A stretch of DNA of 64,000 bases from Symsagittifera roscoffensis (GCF_963678635.1 NC_087071.1:43325095-43389094); one strand, 5' to 3'; shown: positions 50,415 to 64,000, numbered from the stretch's first letter. Program-made: numbers and translations. The notes: a model not told the origin generated them from the letters alone.

Positions 50415-53109
50415 ATGAAAAAATATTTCAATGAAGAAATCACTTCTTTAAATGTTCTTTTCTCTGAGTTGCCAAAATTCATCAACAACCCCCACATCAG
50501 TACCCACCAACAACATCCCAAGAAACTCCAACAACAGCAACAAATACACAAAAAAAACCTCAAACATCAACATGCATCTCTTTTCAGGACAATCCATATA
50601 CACTTGAAGAAAGACACGCACGATTGTCCGAACCACTAGAACCAGTAATTTGCCAAGCACCTTTATGCGAACCACAATAGGAACGAATACATAAAACATA
50701 CTCCACTCTCCAACAAGATCTTAAAAGAGCAAGACACCAAAGTCAAAACCAAAACACGGTGGAAATAAACAGACAAATTATTCATCCAAGAAGAAATAGA
50801 AATTTGCCAAACCCCAGAGTTCAATTCAACATACTTCATTCACCAACATCAAATCCTGTAAACCTTTCTACCAGTACAATTCAAAGTACCCCATAGACTC
50901 CACTACAACAAAACACATCGAACATTCGCTCAGATTATTTAGGTTCAACCCCTACATCTGAGCAAATCAGAGAAAACCCTTTTAACCCCCCAACTACTAC
51001 AGGACGTCTTCCATTTCGGATGACACAAGCTTTCACTCAAGGCGAACCAAATTTAGTAAATGATCCAATAGACATTTCATCTGACACATCTTTATCCCTA
51101 CCTGAAACTCTTTCACCTCCCTCAACACCTTCTTTAACTCAAATTTCACAAACAACAATTCCTCCAAATTTTCCTACAAATCGCGAGGCCAGATATAGAG
51201 AAAATTCAAAAACTAACATACAACTACGATTAGTATAGAATACATTCGTAGCACCCCCTCCATTATTTGGACAACATCGCGAAAGTCACAGTTTACACAA
51301 CTGTGCACTAAATAAATTAGAATATCGACAGGTCATTCAGAAAGATATTCAAGGCCATAATATACAGATACACACTATGACTGTGAAGAAAATCAACAAA
51401 AACATTACACAAATATGCAATAAACCAAGCTACTCAACGTGAATCCGAACCACAGTCAATCGAAACAACAATTGTAATAGCAACACTTTACTCAACAGCA
51501 CGAGCTACAACACTAATAGGATAAAAATTTACAGCAACATTTTCCGAAAAGAAAGTACATTGTTCCCAAGTTCAGTTTCGAATGGAAACAAAAACAGATT
51601 AGATCATGAATCTTTCTACCAGAGTAACATCGAAAAACTATTGCACCTCAGCCCTGACGATTGCAAGAACAAACATGAAAAATTAAAAATCACATCAAAG
51701 AAAAGGCAAAAACAGAAAACTAGTAAATTTTCAAGTTTTCCCAGACTCAGCATATCAAGCTGAACTTGAAAAGTACCAAGGTCATATAAGACTAGATAAC
51801 AAATTTCCATTTCACGGTGCACATGGAAGATTAACTTACGATCTCCTTGATAAAAATTGAATACCACATCTGGGAATAAACAACCCCTCAAGTTGTAGGG
51901 CAGATACAAAAAATGAAGGATACCATGAAATAATGTTTTTTGATTAGAAAATACAGCTTACAAAAGTACAACTGAAACGTGATTTAAAAGATGACAATAT
52001 AATTTATCAAGGAATCAGACGCCCATGCAAAAAAGACCGAGGATATTGCGATCCTACTACACGCACACAAGCAACAATCGTTTGGTTCCCCGAAGACACC
52101 TGTACCACATTTCAAGTAGCAAAAATACACGCTAGAATGATAAACTTTCTTCAAAAATTTTTCATTGAATCAATCCCATTTGAAGATGTAAACCTGCCCA
52201 AATTATTCATAATAATTATAGATTTTGAATTTTCCATAAAATAGAAAATAAATTGACACGTTTCCGAATATACCCAGAAACAGAACTTGCAAGTATTTCC
52301 AACAAACCCCTTTTTAAAACACAATATTCAGAAATTTTTGTCCAATACGAAGACAGTTTCGACATGAATACATGAAAATTAATTATACATCCAATGGCTA
52401 CATCTCACTCAAACACTGACGAAAGTTCATATGTCCCAGTAGAGAATCGGTGGAAAATCAAAACCACAAGATAAAGACAGTATACGTTTACAAGAACTAT
52501 CATTCATGAATAGACTCATTTTGGCGCAACCCACTACGACATACAATTAGACATGAAATAAGATTACAAAAAAAGTAGAATTTTTCAAGAAATGTCTTTA
52601 ACAGAACTTGAAACACTTCATCAATCATGCGAACTTGAACGCACGCAAATTTTACAATCACTTGCACTAGCACTACTTAAAATCCCTTTTGCAGGATAAT
52701 TATTGTCAGGAAACAGATCTTTTTTTTGGCTACGAAGGAAGTACCTTATGGTATTACACTTGTACCAAAAAAAGTATCACCTTCATATGTTTTTGAAGAT
52801 AAAAGATATTATAAAAGACTCTCAATTTTCTACAAAAATAAAAAACATTTTGTTGATAAACCCTCTCGCAGAACTTATTTTTGTGATACAGCAGTCCCAT
52901 GGGAATCAGAAAACATCCACAAGGTAGTAAAATTAAACCATGACGAAGATAAATACTATCTTCTCACACCACTTTCTACACTCATGCAACCACTCAAAAA
53001 ACTTTCACCAGAAAGCATTAGAGCTATTGCCCGCAACCCCAATATTGATTTACAATCAATCGCCATATACTCTAATTCAGACATCCAACATCACATTCGG
53101 ACAAAATAA
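50415..53109 (+). pseudogene. Env-like pseudogene, unit B1 (C-terminus missing)
   Basis: A Pro/Ser/Thr-rich N-terminal part (50,700-51,240) with several frames is followed by an ordered region from about 51,720 to 53,109 in several phases. It has a cysteine-containing core (for example CKKDRGYC near 52,030) and an open final part 52726-53109. Stops are frequent. The position after integrase and, in the second copy, a membrane segment near the end suggest an envelope-like protein; I cannot assign a viral class. This copy is cut where unit B2 begins. A TAG at 50678 is private to this copy. Confidence 0.55.
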
Positions 53110-53159
53110 TTTCGAGAATTACTCACAAAATGGACACAATACAACGACAATCCATAGAA

Positions 53160-56100
53160 TCATAAAACGTAGACAGCGAAAAGATACCTCAAACAGAAAA
53201 AAAAATGAAAAATAGAAGAAAAAAATATACCACAAGATCAAAAAGAAAAGTTTCCACATAGACAATCTTGGAGACTTCGTAATCAGCCACAAAAAGATTA
53301 CAAAACTTTCATCCCACAATCTAAAAAAATAAAGAAAATTGAATTTCAAAAACCACTTTAAATTCATTTTTTTCTCTCTCTTGAAGATACTTTCTTTGAC
53401 CGAACATATTCTGAAAACTCATGCTGAAACATACTTGAACAAACTAGTTCACATTCAGCCAATAAGAAGCTTTTCCAAGTCATCACCTCATTTTTAACAC
53501 GACTTCTCTAGCCGGCAAACAGCCACCCTTAAGCTAATCTCTTACTATACCTAAAAGACCCCGAGGTCAGAAATAAGCAAACCACTAAACATTGACACCT
53601 GAAAAAAACAAAGTTTCAATATTACAACCCTCCCCTATCAAGCAGTACAATGATCAACAATTTCCCACCAAATTAGACCTCAAAAACCCCTCAGGCAAAA
53701 ATATTAAATTAGCCTAAAGAACAAGTTGGACATGATAATTTAGCCTAAAAGCAAATATCTCTGAGATACCTTCAACCATCCAATAAATAACAACAAATTC
53801 AGAAAGACAACTAAGAGCACTCCAAATTTTCCCTTCTTAAAAACTGCCGAAATCTAACCCACTTGTCAAAAAATCAATAAATAATCCGACCACACTTAAA
53901 TTTAGCCTCAAAAAATGAAAAAAATAATTGGATGAAGAAATCACTTCTTTAAGTGTTCTTTTCTCAAACAGTTCTAAAAATCCTCTTACAATTCTTTCCA
54001 ATTTTTTCAAATCTTTTATAACTATCATATCCGACATTTTAGAAATATTCATCCTCACCCTGATATTTTTTTGCAATTTTTTCAACATTTTTTTCCCTAG
54101 CCCAAACAAACAAAAATTCTCCAAAATCCTTGACCACCTCTTCAGGCACCATATTTCAAATAACTGTCTAAATTTCCAACATCAATTCAGTGTAGAACAG
54201 ATGTTTTTCTCCTTTTTATAATATTTCTCACATTTTTGACATCCCTGATATTGACATTATGCAAATGTATAAAAAAGGCTATCGTAAGCTTCGCATTAGC
54301 AACGATACTTTTAATCCTTTTTTTTGAAGATTTTTACAGTAAACATAAAACTTCTTCATAAATAATTTTCAAAAAATTTTTCAAAATTGCTAATCAAAAA
54401 CACCCACATCAGTACCCACCAACAACGTCCCAAGAAAATCCAACAACACCAACAAATACACAAAAAACAACCCTCAAACATCAACACGCATCTCTTTTCA
54501 GGACAATCTATATACACTTGAAGAAAGACACGCACGATTGTCCGAACCACTAGAACCAATAATTCGCCAAGCACCTTTATGCGAACCACAATACGAACCA
54601 AAATATAAAATATACCCCACTCTCCAACCAGATCTTAAAAGAGCAAGACACCAATTGATTTCATGATAGTACGACAAAATTGAGATCAAACTTTTGTATT
54701 TAGGATACTACCAGCAGTAAATTAAAGTTTTCATTTACTGACATAATATTTGAAGAACTATCTTCAATAATCTTTCATGGGGCTAAACCTAATAATTGTA
54801 CAATAACGACTGATAAAAACAACACACAGCAAAAACCAGTCAAAAATAAACTTATATAAAAAAGATCTGTTCCCTTTAAAAGAAAAGGAAAATCTCACTA
54901 ATAATAAAAATTTATCAGGCCCAAAAAATATTAATTCAGAATATACAATCATTCATGTTTTTAACCTTCATAACCCACAATATACAAAACCTCTATAAAA
55001 GTAGAAATTGAAACCCTTTTCCTCCCAATAACCAAAAAAACACTTGAATTGTTACAAAAACATCAGAACCTTGACCCAGTCTTTACGAATTTAAAATCTT
55101 GGCACAAACACAAAACCAAGCCACTTAAAGCCGATATCACCATACTAGAAACAAAACCCGTCTTAGATATTTGAGAAAATTTATCAACACCTCTATCAAT
55201 GAAAACACAGATATCCTAGAATACCAAATCTCTGACATCAAAGTACCCTGCTTACCTTTAAGTATGATGCTTATAGCTTTTCATACCTCTCACTCTTTAC
55301 ACACTAAAGGTCATTCAAGAGCAGAAAAAACATACTCAAATTTTTTACAAAATTTTTATTTCCCAAATGCACCAATTTGGGTAAAAGTTTTATGCAACGA
55401 TTGCATAACGTGTCAATTAAACAAACCATATCCAAACCAAAAATAAATGGCAGAAAAACAAGATTTTAAAGCACAAAATTCATATTTCAATCACAGAATT
55501 TCTTTCGATTTCAAAAGTACCAGTTTCACCATCCTCAGAAGAAGGAAACTCATATATAATGGTAAAAGTAGATGCATTCACATAATACGTAGCACTTAAC
55601 CCAGTACCTCATTGTAATGCTTATTATGCATATACAACACTTTATGAACACTGGATAGCAGAAGTCGGCGTACACGAAATCCCTGTTACAGACAATGGCA
55701 CTGAATTTATAAACAACGAAATCATTACCCTATTCCACTTCTTTAACATTAAACACAAATCAGGTACATCTCAAGCACCTTGGACTAATGGTTTAGTTGA
55801 AGGCTTGAACCGTTCACTACAAGAAAATCTTAGATGTATCCTTAAAGGAACTGAATGGTCAACAGACGTAAAACTAATCCCAATATCTTGTAATTCACAA
55901 ATCACAACAACCTTAGGACAATCACCCTATGAAATGGTTTTCAACCAAAAACCACGGAAATCAATAGTTTTCACAGCAAACGTTTCAAAAAATGCACAAG
56001 GTTATTGCCAGCCTACTAAAGAATCAATATGATACAATCTAACACTACATAACCACGATGAAGATCATTTTCATCATCCACAAGTTTTGAAATTAGCTTC

Positions 56101-59100
56101 CGGTACACACACCGAATGGATTTCAAACAGAGGCAACAAACACAACGAAACTTATCAGAAAGTAACAAAAAAATTGTTTCAAAGACAAAATATTAATTCC
56201 CAAAAAAATTCCCGGTTTACCCCAGCTACAAATTTAGAAATCGGAACATATGTTTTAGTTCCAAACTTTACAACAAAAGGAATTTCTAAAAAAATTACAA
56301 CCACTCCAAAAAGGACCGTATCAAATAATTGATAGAGCCACTGATGTAATATACAAACTTACAGACTTAAACAAAAAAGAAATCGTTCGACATCGAAACA
56401 ATATTTTACCTTATACTCAAAAGTGCACGCACTTCCAGAAATTACTCAATTATACTCTTTTACAGGAATAAAAATTATTCAGAATAACTCTGAACAAAAT
56501 CAAAATCAAAACACTGATGGGCACCCAAACCATAAGATGAAAAGGACAAAGAATTTCTCAAACAAAGATCAAAAAACCTAGACGACAAAAAGATACCTCA
56601 AACAGAAAAAAAAATCAAAAAACAAAAGAAAAAATTATATCACAAGATCAAAAAGAAAACTCTTCACATAGACAATCATCGCGACTTCGTAATCAGCCAC
56701 GAAAAGATTACAAAACATTCATCCCACAATCTAAAATAATAAAATTAGTCGAATTTCAAAAACCACTTTAAATTCTTTTTTGTCTCTCTCTTGAAGATAT
56801 TTTCTTTGACCGAACATTTTCTCAAAGTTCATGCTGAAACCTACTTGAACAAACTAGTTCAAAGTCAGCCAATAAGAAATTTCTCCGAATCATAACCTCA
56901 TTTTTAACGCGACTTCTCTAGCCGACAAACAGCCACCCTTAAGCTAATCTCTTACTACAACAAAACAACCCCCAGGTCAGAAATAAGCAAACCACTAAGC
57001 ATCGACATCTGAAATAAACAAAGTTTCAAAATTACAACCCTCGCCTATCAAGCAGTAAAAAGATCAATAATTGTGTACCAAATAAGACCTCAAAAACCCC
57101 TCAGGCAAAAATATTAAATTAGCCTAAAGTACGAATTTCTCTCAGATACCCCCAATCATCCAATAAATAACAAAAAAACCAGGAAGACAGTTAAGAGCCC
57201 TCCAAACTTTCTCTTCTCAAAAACTGCCGAAACCCAACCCACTTGTCAAAAAATCTATATATAATCCGACCACACTTGAATTTAGCCTCAAAAAATGAAA
57301 AAATATTTCAATGAAGAAATCACTTCTTTAAATGTTCTTTTCTCTGAGTTGCCAAAATTCATCAACAACCCCCACATCAGTACCCACCAACAACATCCCA
57401 AGAAACTCCAACAACAGCAACAAATACACAAAAAAAACCTCAAACATCAACATGCATCTCTTTTCAGGACAATCCATATACACTTGAAGAAAGACACGCA
57501 CGATTGTCCGAACCACTAGAACCAGTAATTTGCCAAGCACCTTTATGCGAACCACAAAAGGAACGAATACATAAAACATACTCCACTCTCCAACAAAATC
57601 TTAAAAGAGCAAGACACCAAAGTCAAAACCAAAACACGGTGGAAATAAACAGACAAATTATTCATCCAAGAAGAAATAGAAATTTGCCAAACCCCAGAGT
57701 TCAATTCAACATACTTCATTCACCAACATCAAATCCTGTAAACCTTTCTACCAGTACAATTCAAAGTACCCCATAGACTCCACTACAACAAAACACATCG
57801 AACATTCGCTCAGATTATTTAGGTTCAACCCCTACATCTGAGCAAATCAGAGAAAACCCTTTTAACCCCCCAACTACTACAGGACGTCTTCCATTTCGGA
57901 TGACACAAGCTTTCACTCAAGGCGAACCAAATTTAGTAAATGATCCAATAGACATTTCATCTGACACATCTTTATCCCTACCTGAAACTCTTTCACCTCC
58001 CTCAACACCTTCTTTAACTCAAATTTCACAAACAACAATTCCTCCAAATTTTCCTACAAATCGCGAGGCCAGATATAGAGAAAATTCAAAAACTAACATA
58101 CAACTACGATTAGTATAGAATACATTCGTAGCACCCCCTCCATTATTTGGACAACATCGCGAAAGTCACAGTTTACACAACTGTGCACTAAATAAATTAG
58201 AATATCGACAGGTCATTCAGAAAGATATTCAAGGCCATAATATACAGATACACACTATGACTGTGAAGAAAATCAACAAAAACATTACACAAATATGCAA
58301 TAAACCAAGCTACTCAACGTGAATCCGAACCACAGTCAATCGAAACAACAATTGTAATAGCAACACTTTACTCAACAGCACGAGCTACAACACTAATAGG
58401 ATAAAAATTTACAGCAACATTTTCCGAAAAGGAAGTACATTGTTCCCAAGTTCAGTTTCGAATGGAAACAAAAACAGATTAGATCATGAATCTTTCTACC
58501 AGAGTAACATCGAAAAACTATTGCACCTCAGCCCTGACGATTGCAAGAACAAACATGAAAAATTAAAAATCACATCAAAGAAAAGGCAAAAACAGAAAAC
58601 TAGTAAATTTTCAAGTTTTCCCAGACTCAGCATATCAAGCTGAACTTGAAAAGTACCAAGGTCATATAAGACTAGATAACAAATTTCCATTTCACGGTGC
58701 ACATGGAAGATTAACTTACGATCTCCTTGATAAAAATTGAATACCACATCTGGGAATAAACAACCCCTCAAGTTGTAGGGCAGATACAAAAAATGAAGGA
58801 TACCATGAAATAATGTTTTTTGATTAGAAAATACAGCTTACAAAAGTACAACTGAAACGTGATTTAAAAGATGACAATATAATTTATCAAGGAATCAGAC
58901 GCCCATGCAAAAAAGACCGAGGATATTGCGATCCTACTACACGCACACAAGCAACAATCGTTTGGTTCCCCGAAGACACCTGTACCACATTTCAAGTAGC
59001 AAGTATACACGCTAGAATGATAAACTTTCTTCAAAAATTTTTCATTGAATCAATCCCATTTGAAGATGTAAACCTGCCCAAATTATTCATAATAATTATA

Positions 59101-60036
59101 GATTTTGAATTTTCCATAAAATAGAAAATAAATTGACACGTTTCCGAATATACCCAGAAACAGAACTTGCAAGTATTTCCAACAAACCCCTTTTTAAACA
59201 CAATATTCAGAAATTTTTGTCCAATACGAAGACAGTTTCGACATGAATACATGAAAATTAATTATACATCCAATGGCTACATCTCACTCAAACACTGACG
59301 AAAGTTCATATGTCCCAGTAGAGAATCGGTGGAAAATCAAAACCACAAGATAAAGACAGTATACGTTTACAAGAACTATCATTCATGAATAGACTCATTT
59401 TGGCGCAACCCACTACGACATACAATTAGACATGAAATAAGATTACAAAAAAAGTAGAATTTTTCAAGAAATGTCTTTAACAGAACTTGAAACACTTCAT
59501 CAATCATGCGAACTTGAACGCACGCAAATTTTACAATCACTTGCACTAGCACTACTTAAAATCCCTTTTGCAGGATAATTATTGTCAGGAAACAGATCAT
59601 TTTTTTTGGCTACGAAGGAAGTACCTTATGGTATTACACTTGTACCAAAAAAAGTATCACCTTCATATGTTTTTGAAGATAAAAGATATTATAAAAGACT
59701 CTCAATTTTCTACAAAAATAAAAAACATTTTGTTGATAAACCCTCTCGCAGAACTTATTTTTGTGATACAGCAGTCCCATGGGAATCAGAAAACATCCAC
59801 AAGGTAGTAAAATTAAACCATGACGAAGATAAATACTATCTTCTCACACCACTTTCTACACTCATGCAACCACTCAAAAAACTTTCACCAGAAAGCATTA
59901 GAGCTATTGCCCGCAACCCCAATATTGATTTACAATCAATCGGCATATACTCTAATTCAGACATCCAACATCACATTCGGACAAAATAATTTCGAGAATT
60001 ACTCACAAAATGGACACAATACAACGACAATCCATA
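53160..60036 (+). repeat. Array unit B, copy 2 (about 6,877 bp)
   Basis: The second copy is offset by 6,869 to 6,880 bases because of small indels. At 60,037 it continues into the unique end of the env-like region, so this is the copy that joins the natural 3' part of the element. Confidence 0.85.
55171..56460 (+). pseudogene. Integrase pseudogene, unit B2
   Basis: Nearly identical to unit B1, with the same stop after the zinc finger and the same extra A in the core. Private differences include three extra bases near 55,541, a slightly longer frame at 55805-56032, and an extra A near 56,290 that breaks the C-terminal module. Confidence 0.85.
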
Positions 60037-60588
60037 GATCAAAACCTACGCAAACTTGCAGAAACAACAGGTTTTTCCGACATATACGCACTAGAAAAAA
60101 CGAATGTTTCAAAAATATAAAAGATTACGTTTACTTAAATGGCGAAAAATACAGACCATAAAATATATCACCGATAAATGTTTTTAGTTTTGTAAATTTG
60201 AAAAACAAACTTCTTGAATTCTAGGATGGCCCTACTACATCTTAGAAAGATTTACTATATTATACGCAATATTTATTTTTCTTTGATTTTTTTTCACTCT
60301 CTTAAAGGAATCTACAATACATGCGCAACACATACACAAGTCACCGAAGAAGCAAGCGTAGGACGCATACTTTTTGCAGGATTTTTCGGAATATTCTCAA
60401 CATCAATCAATGAAATTCATATAGAGGCATATATAAAAGAATGCAAGACCAAGTTATCAACAACAGAAAACACGTATGACAAATCACGATACGATACAAA
60501 TACAACGCCTACAGCTACACAATTGCAAAACCTTAACCATAACCACCCCTGTCATTGGTACCACGAAATTTCAGAAAGACCGCCCTAA
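57295..60588 (+). pseudogene. Env-like pseudogene, unit B2, with C-terminal end
   Basis: It repeats unit B1 and shares most stops, for example the TAG near 57,773 that matches the one near 50,893. The N-terminal piece at 57504-57776 is open here because AAG replaces the private TAG. After 60,037 the sequence is unique and continues to a hydrophobic, membrane-anchor-like stretch (about 60,238-60,310) and a second weakly hydrophobic segment (FAGFFGIFSTS), ending near 60,588. The overall layout suits a surface glycoprotein, but the gene is broken in many places. Confidence 0.55.
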
Positions 60589-61440
60589 CAGACCTCACAA
60601 CTTCGAGATCTAATTATCCACAAAGCGCAATCCAACACATAATAACCCAACATAGACGACACATATAAGCAAATTATAGAACAACCACATACCACTAATT
60701 TTCGTTCTATGAACAACTATCTTTTTAGCCCATGATGAGCCGCCAAGTTGGATCCGTCCATCGATCAATTTCCCACCCAGTCAACCTTCAGAACAACCTC
60801 CCCAATCATCCCACTTTTTGTTTTCCCCCCACCTCAATCACCTCATCTTAACACTTATAGATACTTATTCCATCACAACATTATATAACACTATCTCCCA
60901 ATTCAACAACTCCGGTATCGAAACACCCGACGAATTTGCCAACTTTGAACCCAGTCTATCTACATTTTCCCAACCTCCCTTTGAACCTATCCATTCCAAG
61001 TCAAAATTGAACCCCCTTCCTCTTTCTCTCCCATTTCATATGTTAGACCCAGATATTCCCCTCTAATCAGCGAACAAAACACTAATTATTCACAAACTCT
61101 CACGATAAATAACATCATCCAACCCATCAACCTCAACTCCCTATTCAATTTATACACCTTCCTCATCAAACCCATCCTCTAGTAACAACCGAACCTTTAA
61201 AAAAATTCCCAAATATTCCATTCCCATCTAACCCAGGAACATCCGCCACATTTGTCAATCATCCACTTCACACTTATACAAAAGAATTTCCACAAATTTG
61301 TCTACCATTTTTCCCACAAAACACATACTTCCATTCAGACCCCAATGATAAAAAACCTAATTGTGTAAACAAGCGTGTATTATACCCTACATTTTAATGG
61401 ACATGTAATCAATACTTCACTAATCTACTATCACTACATC
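60589..61440 (+). other. 3' region without a supported gene
   Basis: C/A-rich, T-poor + strand with short frames only (longest 82 codons at 60818). It is probably decayed coding or untranslated sequence of the LTR element. Confidence 0.4.
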
Positions 61441-62401
61441 TATATAACACTCCTTATGATAATGAAGTATGCAGCACCCAACTTTACCTTCTAAAAACAG
61501 CACTAACCACAAAACATTTCACGCAAATAGGATACAGACAATCACTAACCAAACTCACTGCGACTAAAGCTAATGATTACTTCACTGATTATTACGATAA
61601 TAACATCATACGACCTAATGAAGACATTTTGCCAAACAACGACCCATTTGCTAACCCCCAACTAACTGAAAAAATTTTCATCAAGACTCCATACACCTTC
61701 TTTCTCAAAATGTTAAATAAAAAATACGACAACCTCATCTCCTCAGCACTACGTAGTATTCATGCTTATGATTCATATTTTAACAAAATCAACCACTTTT
61801 CACTAACCTTTCATTTCCTCACACCGCACTGTACACACGAAGTCAGGTTACGAACTAAACAAACACACACGTACACTTACTACAAGTTCATTCAACACCA
61901 TTACACTCTCAAAACACCAGCACGACAACCTCACCATAGATATCAATACATTAACTCTAAATACACATCACCATTTCTTCTTAACTTCACCTATTGTATT
62001 AAAGATACTAAATACAAGGCACCCTCCGAAATTACAATTCCATCACCCAGATGCATATCTTCTGTCCCCTAACCAAACTCCTAAATGTAGACGAATCCCG
62101 CCCACTAATTGTCCCTCGTGAATTCCTCCAGCCCGTTGAAGTCCCAATCTTAGAATTCATACATAACACTTGCTATAATCACAAATTATATAACCTTATT
62201 CAAAACACGACGTATGAAAAATCACCTAACACTGAAGAGCACAACATCAATAAAGCAATCGAATTGCTTTGGCCACTTCTGCAAACTAAACACATCATTC
62301 GTTTGCTAGCTAAACTACTAACCTCATCTGATATCATCCACGATGTTTTTTTCCCATGGCTTCTTCACCGACGATTAGTTAAAAAGAGTTCAATTTTTTA
62401 G
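61440..62401 (+). pseudogene. Unknown 3' reading frame of the LTR element
   Basis: An open stretch runs from about 61,440 through an ATG at 61629 to 62072, and a second phase continues from 62051 to 62401 with a 22-base overlap. The residues are protein-like (aromatic, charged, helical end FFPWLLHRRLVKK) and no family is recognised. The two parts probably form one gene broken by one base near 62,060. Its role may be accessory; a gag-like protein displaced to the 3' side is a weak alternative. Confidence 0.4.
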
Positions 62402-63972
62402 TAATTAATTCAAACAACACTAACCATTCATATTCAATGGTCTCTCTTTTTCTTCATAGGCACAATCATCAGTCATCTACAAAACAAAAAACAAAACAAA
62501 AAACAGAAATTTTTTGTCAAATCATCAACTTCTATTAAACTATCCAATAATTGAAGCAATAAAATTATCACGTACAAAAACAGTAAAAAAATATAATCTT
62601 TTCCCCAAAGCAGTAATTATTCATACAATTGAAAACAAACTCAAGCAGTAAAACTCATAATTTCAAAGTAAAAAATTAATAAAAATTGTTCATAAATTAC
62701 AGAAAGCAGTACTAACCTTTTCCGAGACGCTTCTTCAGATTCTCTCGCCCACAAATTCTATTCAAATTCCGACAAAGAGTTGTTTGAATTAATAATTTTA
62801 GTTTCAACTTTCACTGAGAACAACTCTAACAAGCTTTATCACGTTTCAAATTTTCCTTTAACCCGGTCGGAAAGGAAGTTTATAATCCAAACTAACCAAC
62901 GCAAGCTTTTTAAACACCAAAAACCGCAACCAGCATGACTAAGACAAGAAAACCCACGGTACCCAAACTGGATTAACACCAGCTTAAAACTAGACAAATT
63001 ATTCTTTTGAAGACTCTTTTTAAGTCTGAACACAAAAGAACAATACACCAAAAAGTCGAAAGCAGAACCCAAAATGAACAATTTGACTTTTGAGAAAAAG
63101 ACAAAACTAAGACAACAAAGAAAACACTAGTAATAAAAAATAGCATGAAAGGTTGAACTAACACTTCAAGACCTTCCAGAAAGAGAGCATGAAATTATAC
63201 CCTCACTTCTGGCCTAACCCGCCAGAGGAGGACTTCCTGAGCTTGCTCTATAGCTGGCCTCACCCACCGATCTACATCCACGCTTTGTGTTATCCACGAC
63301 CCTATTTTTGACGGGAGTTACTCAAGTGTGTGTAGCTCTTTAAAATAACCGAACTAATAAGTAACGTTTTTGCAATAAAAATTAATACAAGATCATGACT
63401 AAAAAACAAGATTAACAAAGATTTGTATATGTAAATGAAACAATGCAGTATATAGATTACATACAGCCCAAAGACAAGCAGCAGGGAACTTGACAACCCA
63501 ATCAGACTCCAACTATGGAATGGCAAAACCCACCTGACATGCTGCCTACAATCACTACACTCAATGGATTTAGAGTACGACTTGGCATCGCAGAAAAGAA
63601 AATCCATTGCAAGAGAACAATGGCCATCTCGATGTTCAAGTATACGTACAGATCGAAGTCACCAGACACTGCATCAAAAGTCGAACTACCTGCCGTTCAC
63701 AGACGAGATTGAGAGTAGCAATGTTCCTATCCACCAGATCCTCCATAACAACCAATCAGAAATCATGATACGATCTCCCGAAACGATCGTGATCAACAAC
63801 CATTGTGTAAGAACAATTCCTTATCTACGATTCCAGCTTCCTGGAGCAACTGATACCTATCCTTCTTCCTAATCGGAAAAAAGAATACGCTCGCAACTTC
63901 TCAAAAAGAATACCATCATCCATCCTCCACTACAATAAAAACATTGAAAAACTAAAACTCTCTAAGCCCCGG
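62402..63972 (+). other. Non-coding 3' end of the LTR element
   Basis: Mostly A/C-rich with no recognised gene. A frame at 63564-63872 (102 codons, ATG start) is hydrophilic and unassigned and may be chance. No clear polypurine tract is seen before 63973; AAGCCCCGGA directly precedes the LTR start. Confidence 0.4.
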
Positions 63973-64000
63973 ATGGGTGGAACCAGATCTAAAGTAGTAT
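63973..64000 (+). repeat. Start of the 3' LTR (cut by window end)
   Basis: GTGGAACCAGATCTAAAGTA matches the start of the 5' LTR (35214 on) with one substitution in the last 24 bases and one extra G just before. The remainder lies outside the window. Confidence 0.6.

Larger units (their letters stand above)
46291..53159 (+). repeat. Array unit B, copy 1 (6,869 bp)
   Basis: It starts with the second half of unit A, then continues without a break into a less damaged integrase (48302 on) and a long env-like pseudogene. It joins the next copy near 53,157, where the env end meets TCATAAAACGTAGACAGCG. Confidence 0.85.
35213..64000 (+). mobile_element. LTR retroelement with internal tandem array (at least 28.8 kb)
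   Basis: The order is 5' LTR (35213-35593), primer site (35596), short leader, then a nested tandem array of integrase and env-like pseudogenes (35618-60036), a unique 3' region (60037-63972) and the first bases of a 3' LTR (63973). The integrase type is Ty3/Gypsy-like. Gag, protease and RT are absent: the leader joins directly to the tail of RNase H. Copies within the array are about 99% alike by eye. The element cannot move without help. Collapsed or expanded assembly is possible for such an array. Confidence 0.75.

Noticed and set aside
35618-60036. CRISPR or satellite array
   Set aside because: Units are kilobases long with recognisable integrase and env-like content; there are no short repeats with spacers.
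63515-63712. Gene before the 3' LTR
   Set aside because: Two overlapping short frames with no recognised features; likely chance.

Overview
This looks like repeat-rich DNA from a small invertebrate. A nematode is the best guess: the Polinton genes are compact, one exon has short TTCAG/GTAAG splice signals, and one small gene has a TTTTAG acceptor directly before its ATG. None of this proves the species. The window is almost entirely mobile-element sequence, and there is one 200-base assembly gap (21519-21718).

Region 1 (1 to about 21.5 kb, + strand) is a very large Ty3/Gypsy-type LTR retroelement. A repeat-rich leader (1-2008) is followed by gag-protease-RT-RNase H (2009-6471), then a long linker plus integrase (6407-8623). 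Next come the integrase C-terminus and a macro (ADP-ribose-binding type) domain (8620-10347). About 9 kb of extra reading frames follow where an env gene would normally sit. They encode an SGNH/GDSL hydrolase domain with an apparently intact catalytic set, a second degenerate SGNH-like domain, and about 1,500 further codons that I cannot assign (10790-19647). A 27-base polypurine tract (19656-19682) closes the coding part. Several one-base frame breaks and an RT motif deletion suggest this copy is decayed.

Region 2 (21.7-25.8 kb, - strand) is a Polinton/Maverick fragment: integrase (cut by the gap), a conserved Polinton protein, the packaging ATPase, a small membrane protein, small DNA-binding-like proteins, a nuclease-like protein and an unknown protein. 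Genes overlap by a few bases. DNA polymerase B, protease and capsid genes are not seen.

Region 3 (25.8-35.2 kb) is AT-rich and mostly non-coding. It holds a small GC-rich gene (26278-26604), one exon of a LITAF-domain gene (29360-29472), a possible C-terminal exon (28030-28377), two MITE-like elements, a 918-bp near-perfect palindrome (31185-32102) with diverged arm fragments nearby, and a direct repeat.

Region 4 (35.2 kb to the end) is a second LTR element at least 28.8 kb long. Its 5' LTR, primer-binding site and the first 28 bases of the 3' LTR are visible. Gag, protease and RT are missing. The interior is a nested tandem array: a 4,277-bp unit present two and a half times, then a 6,869-bp unit present twice. 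The units carry integrase and env-like pseudogenes that share the same stop codons, so amplification came after the genes were broken.
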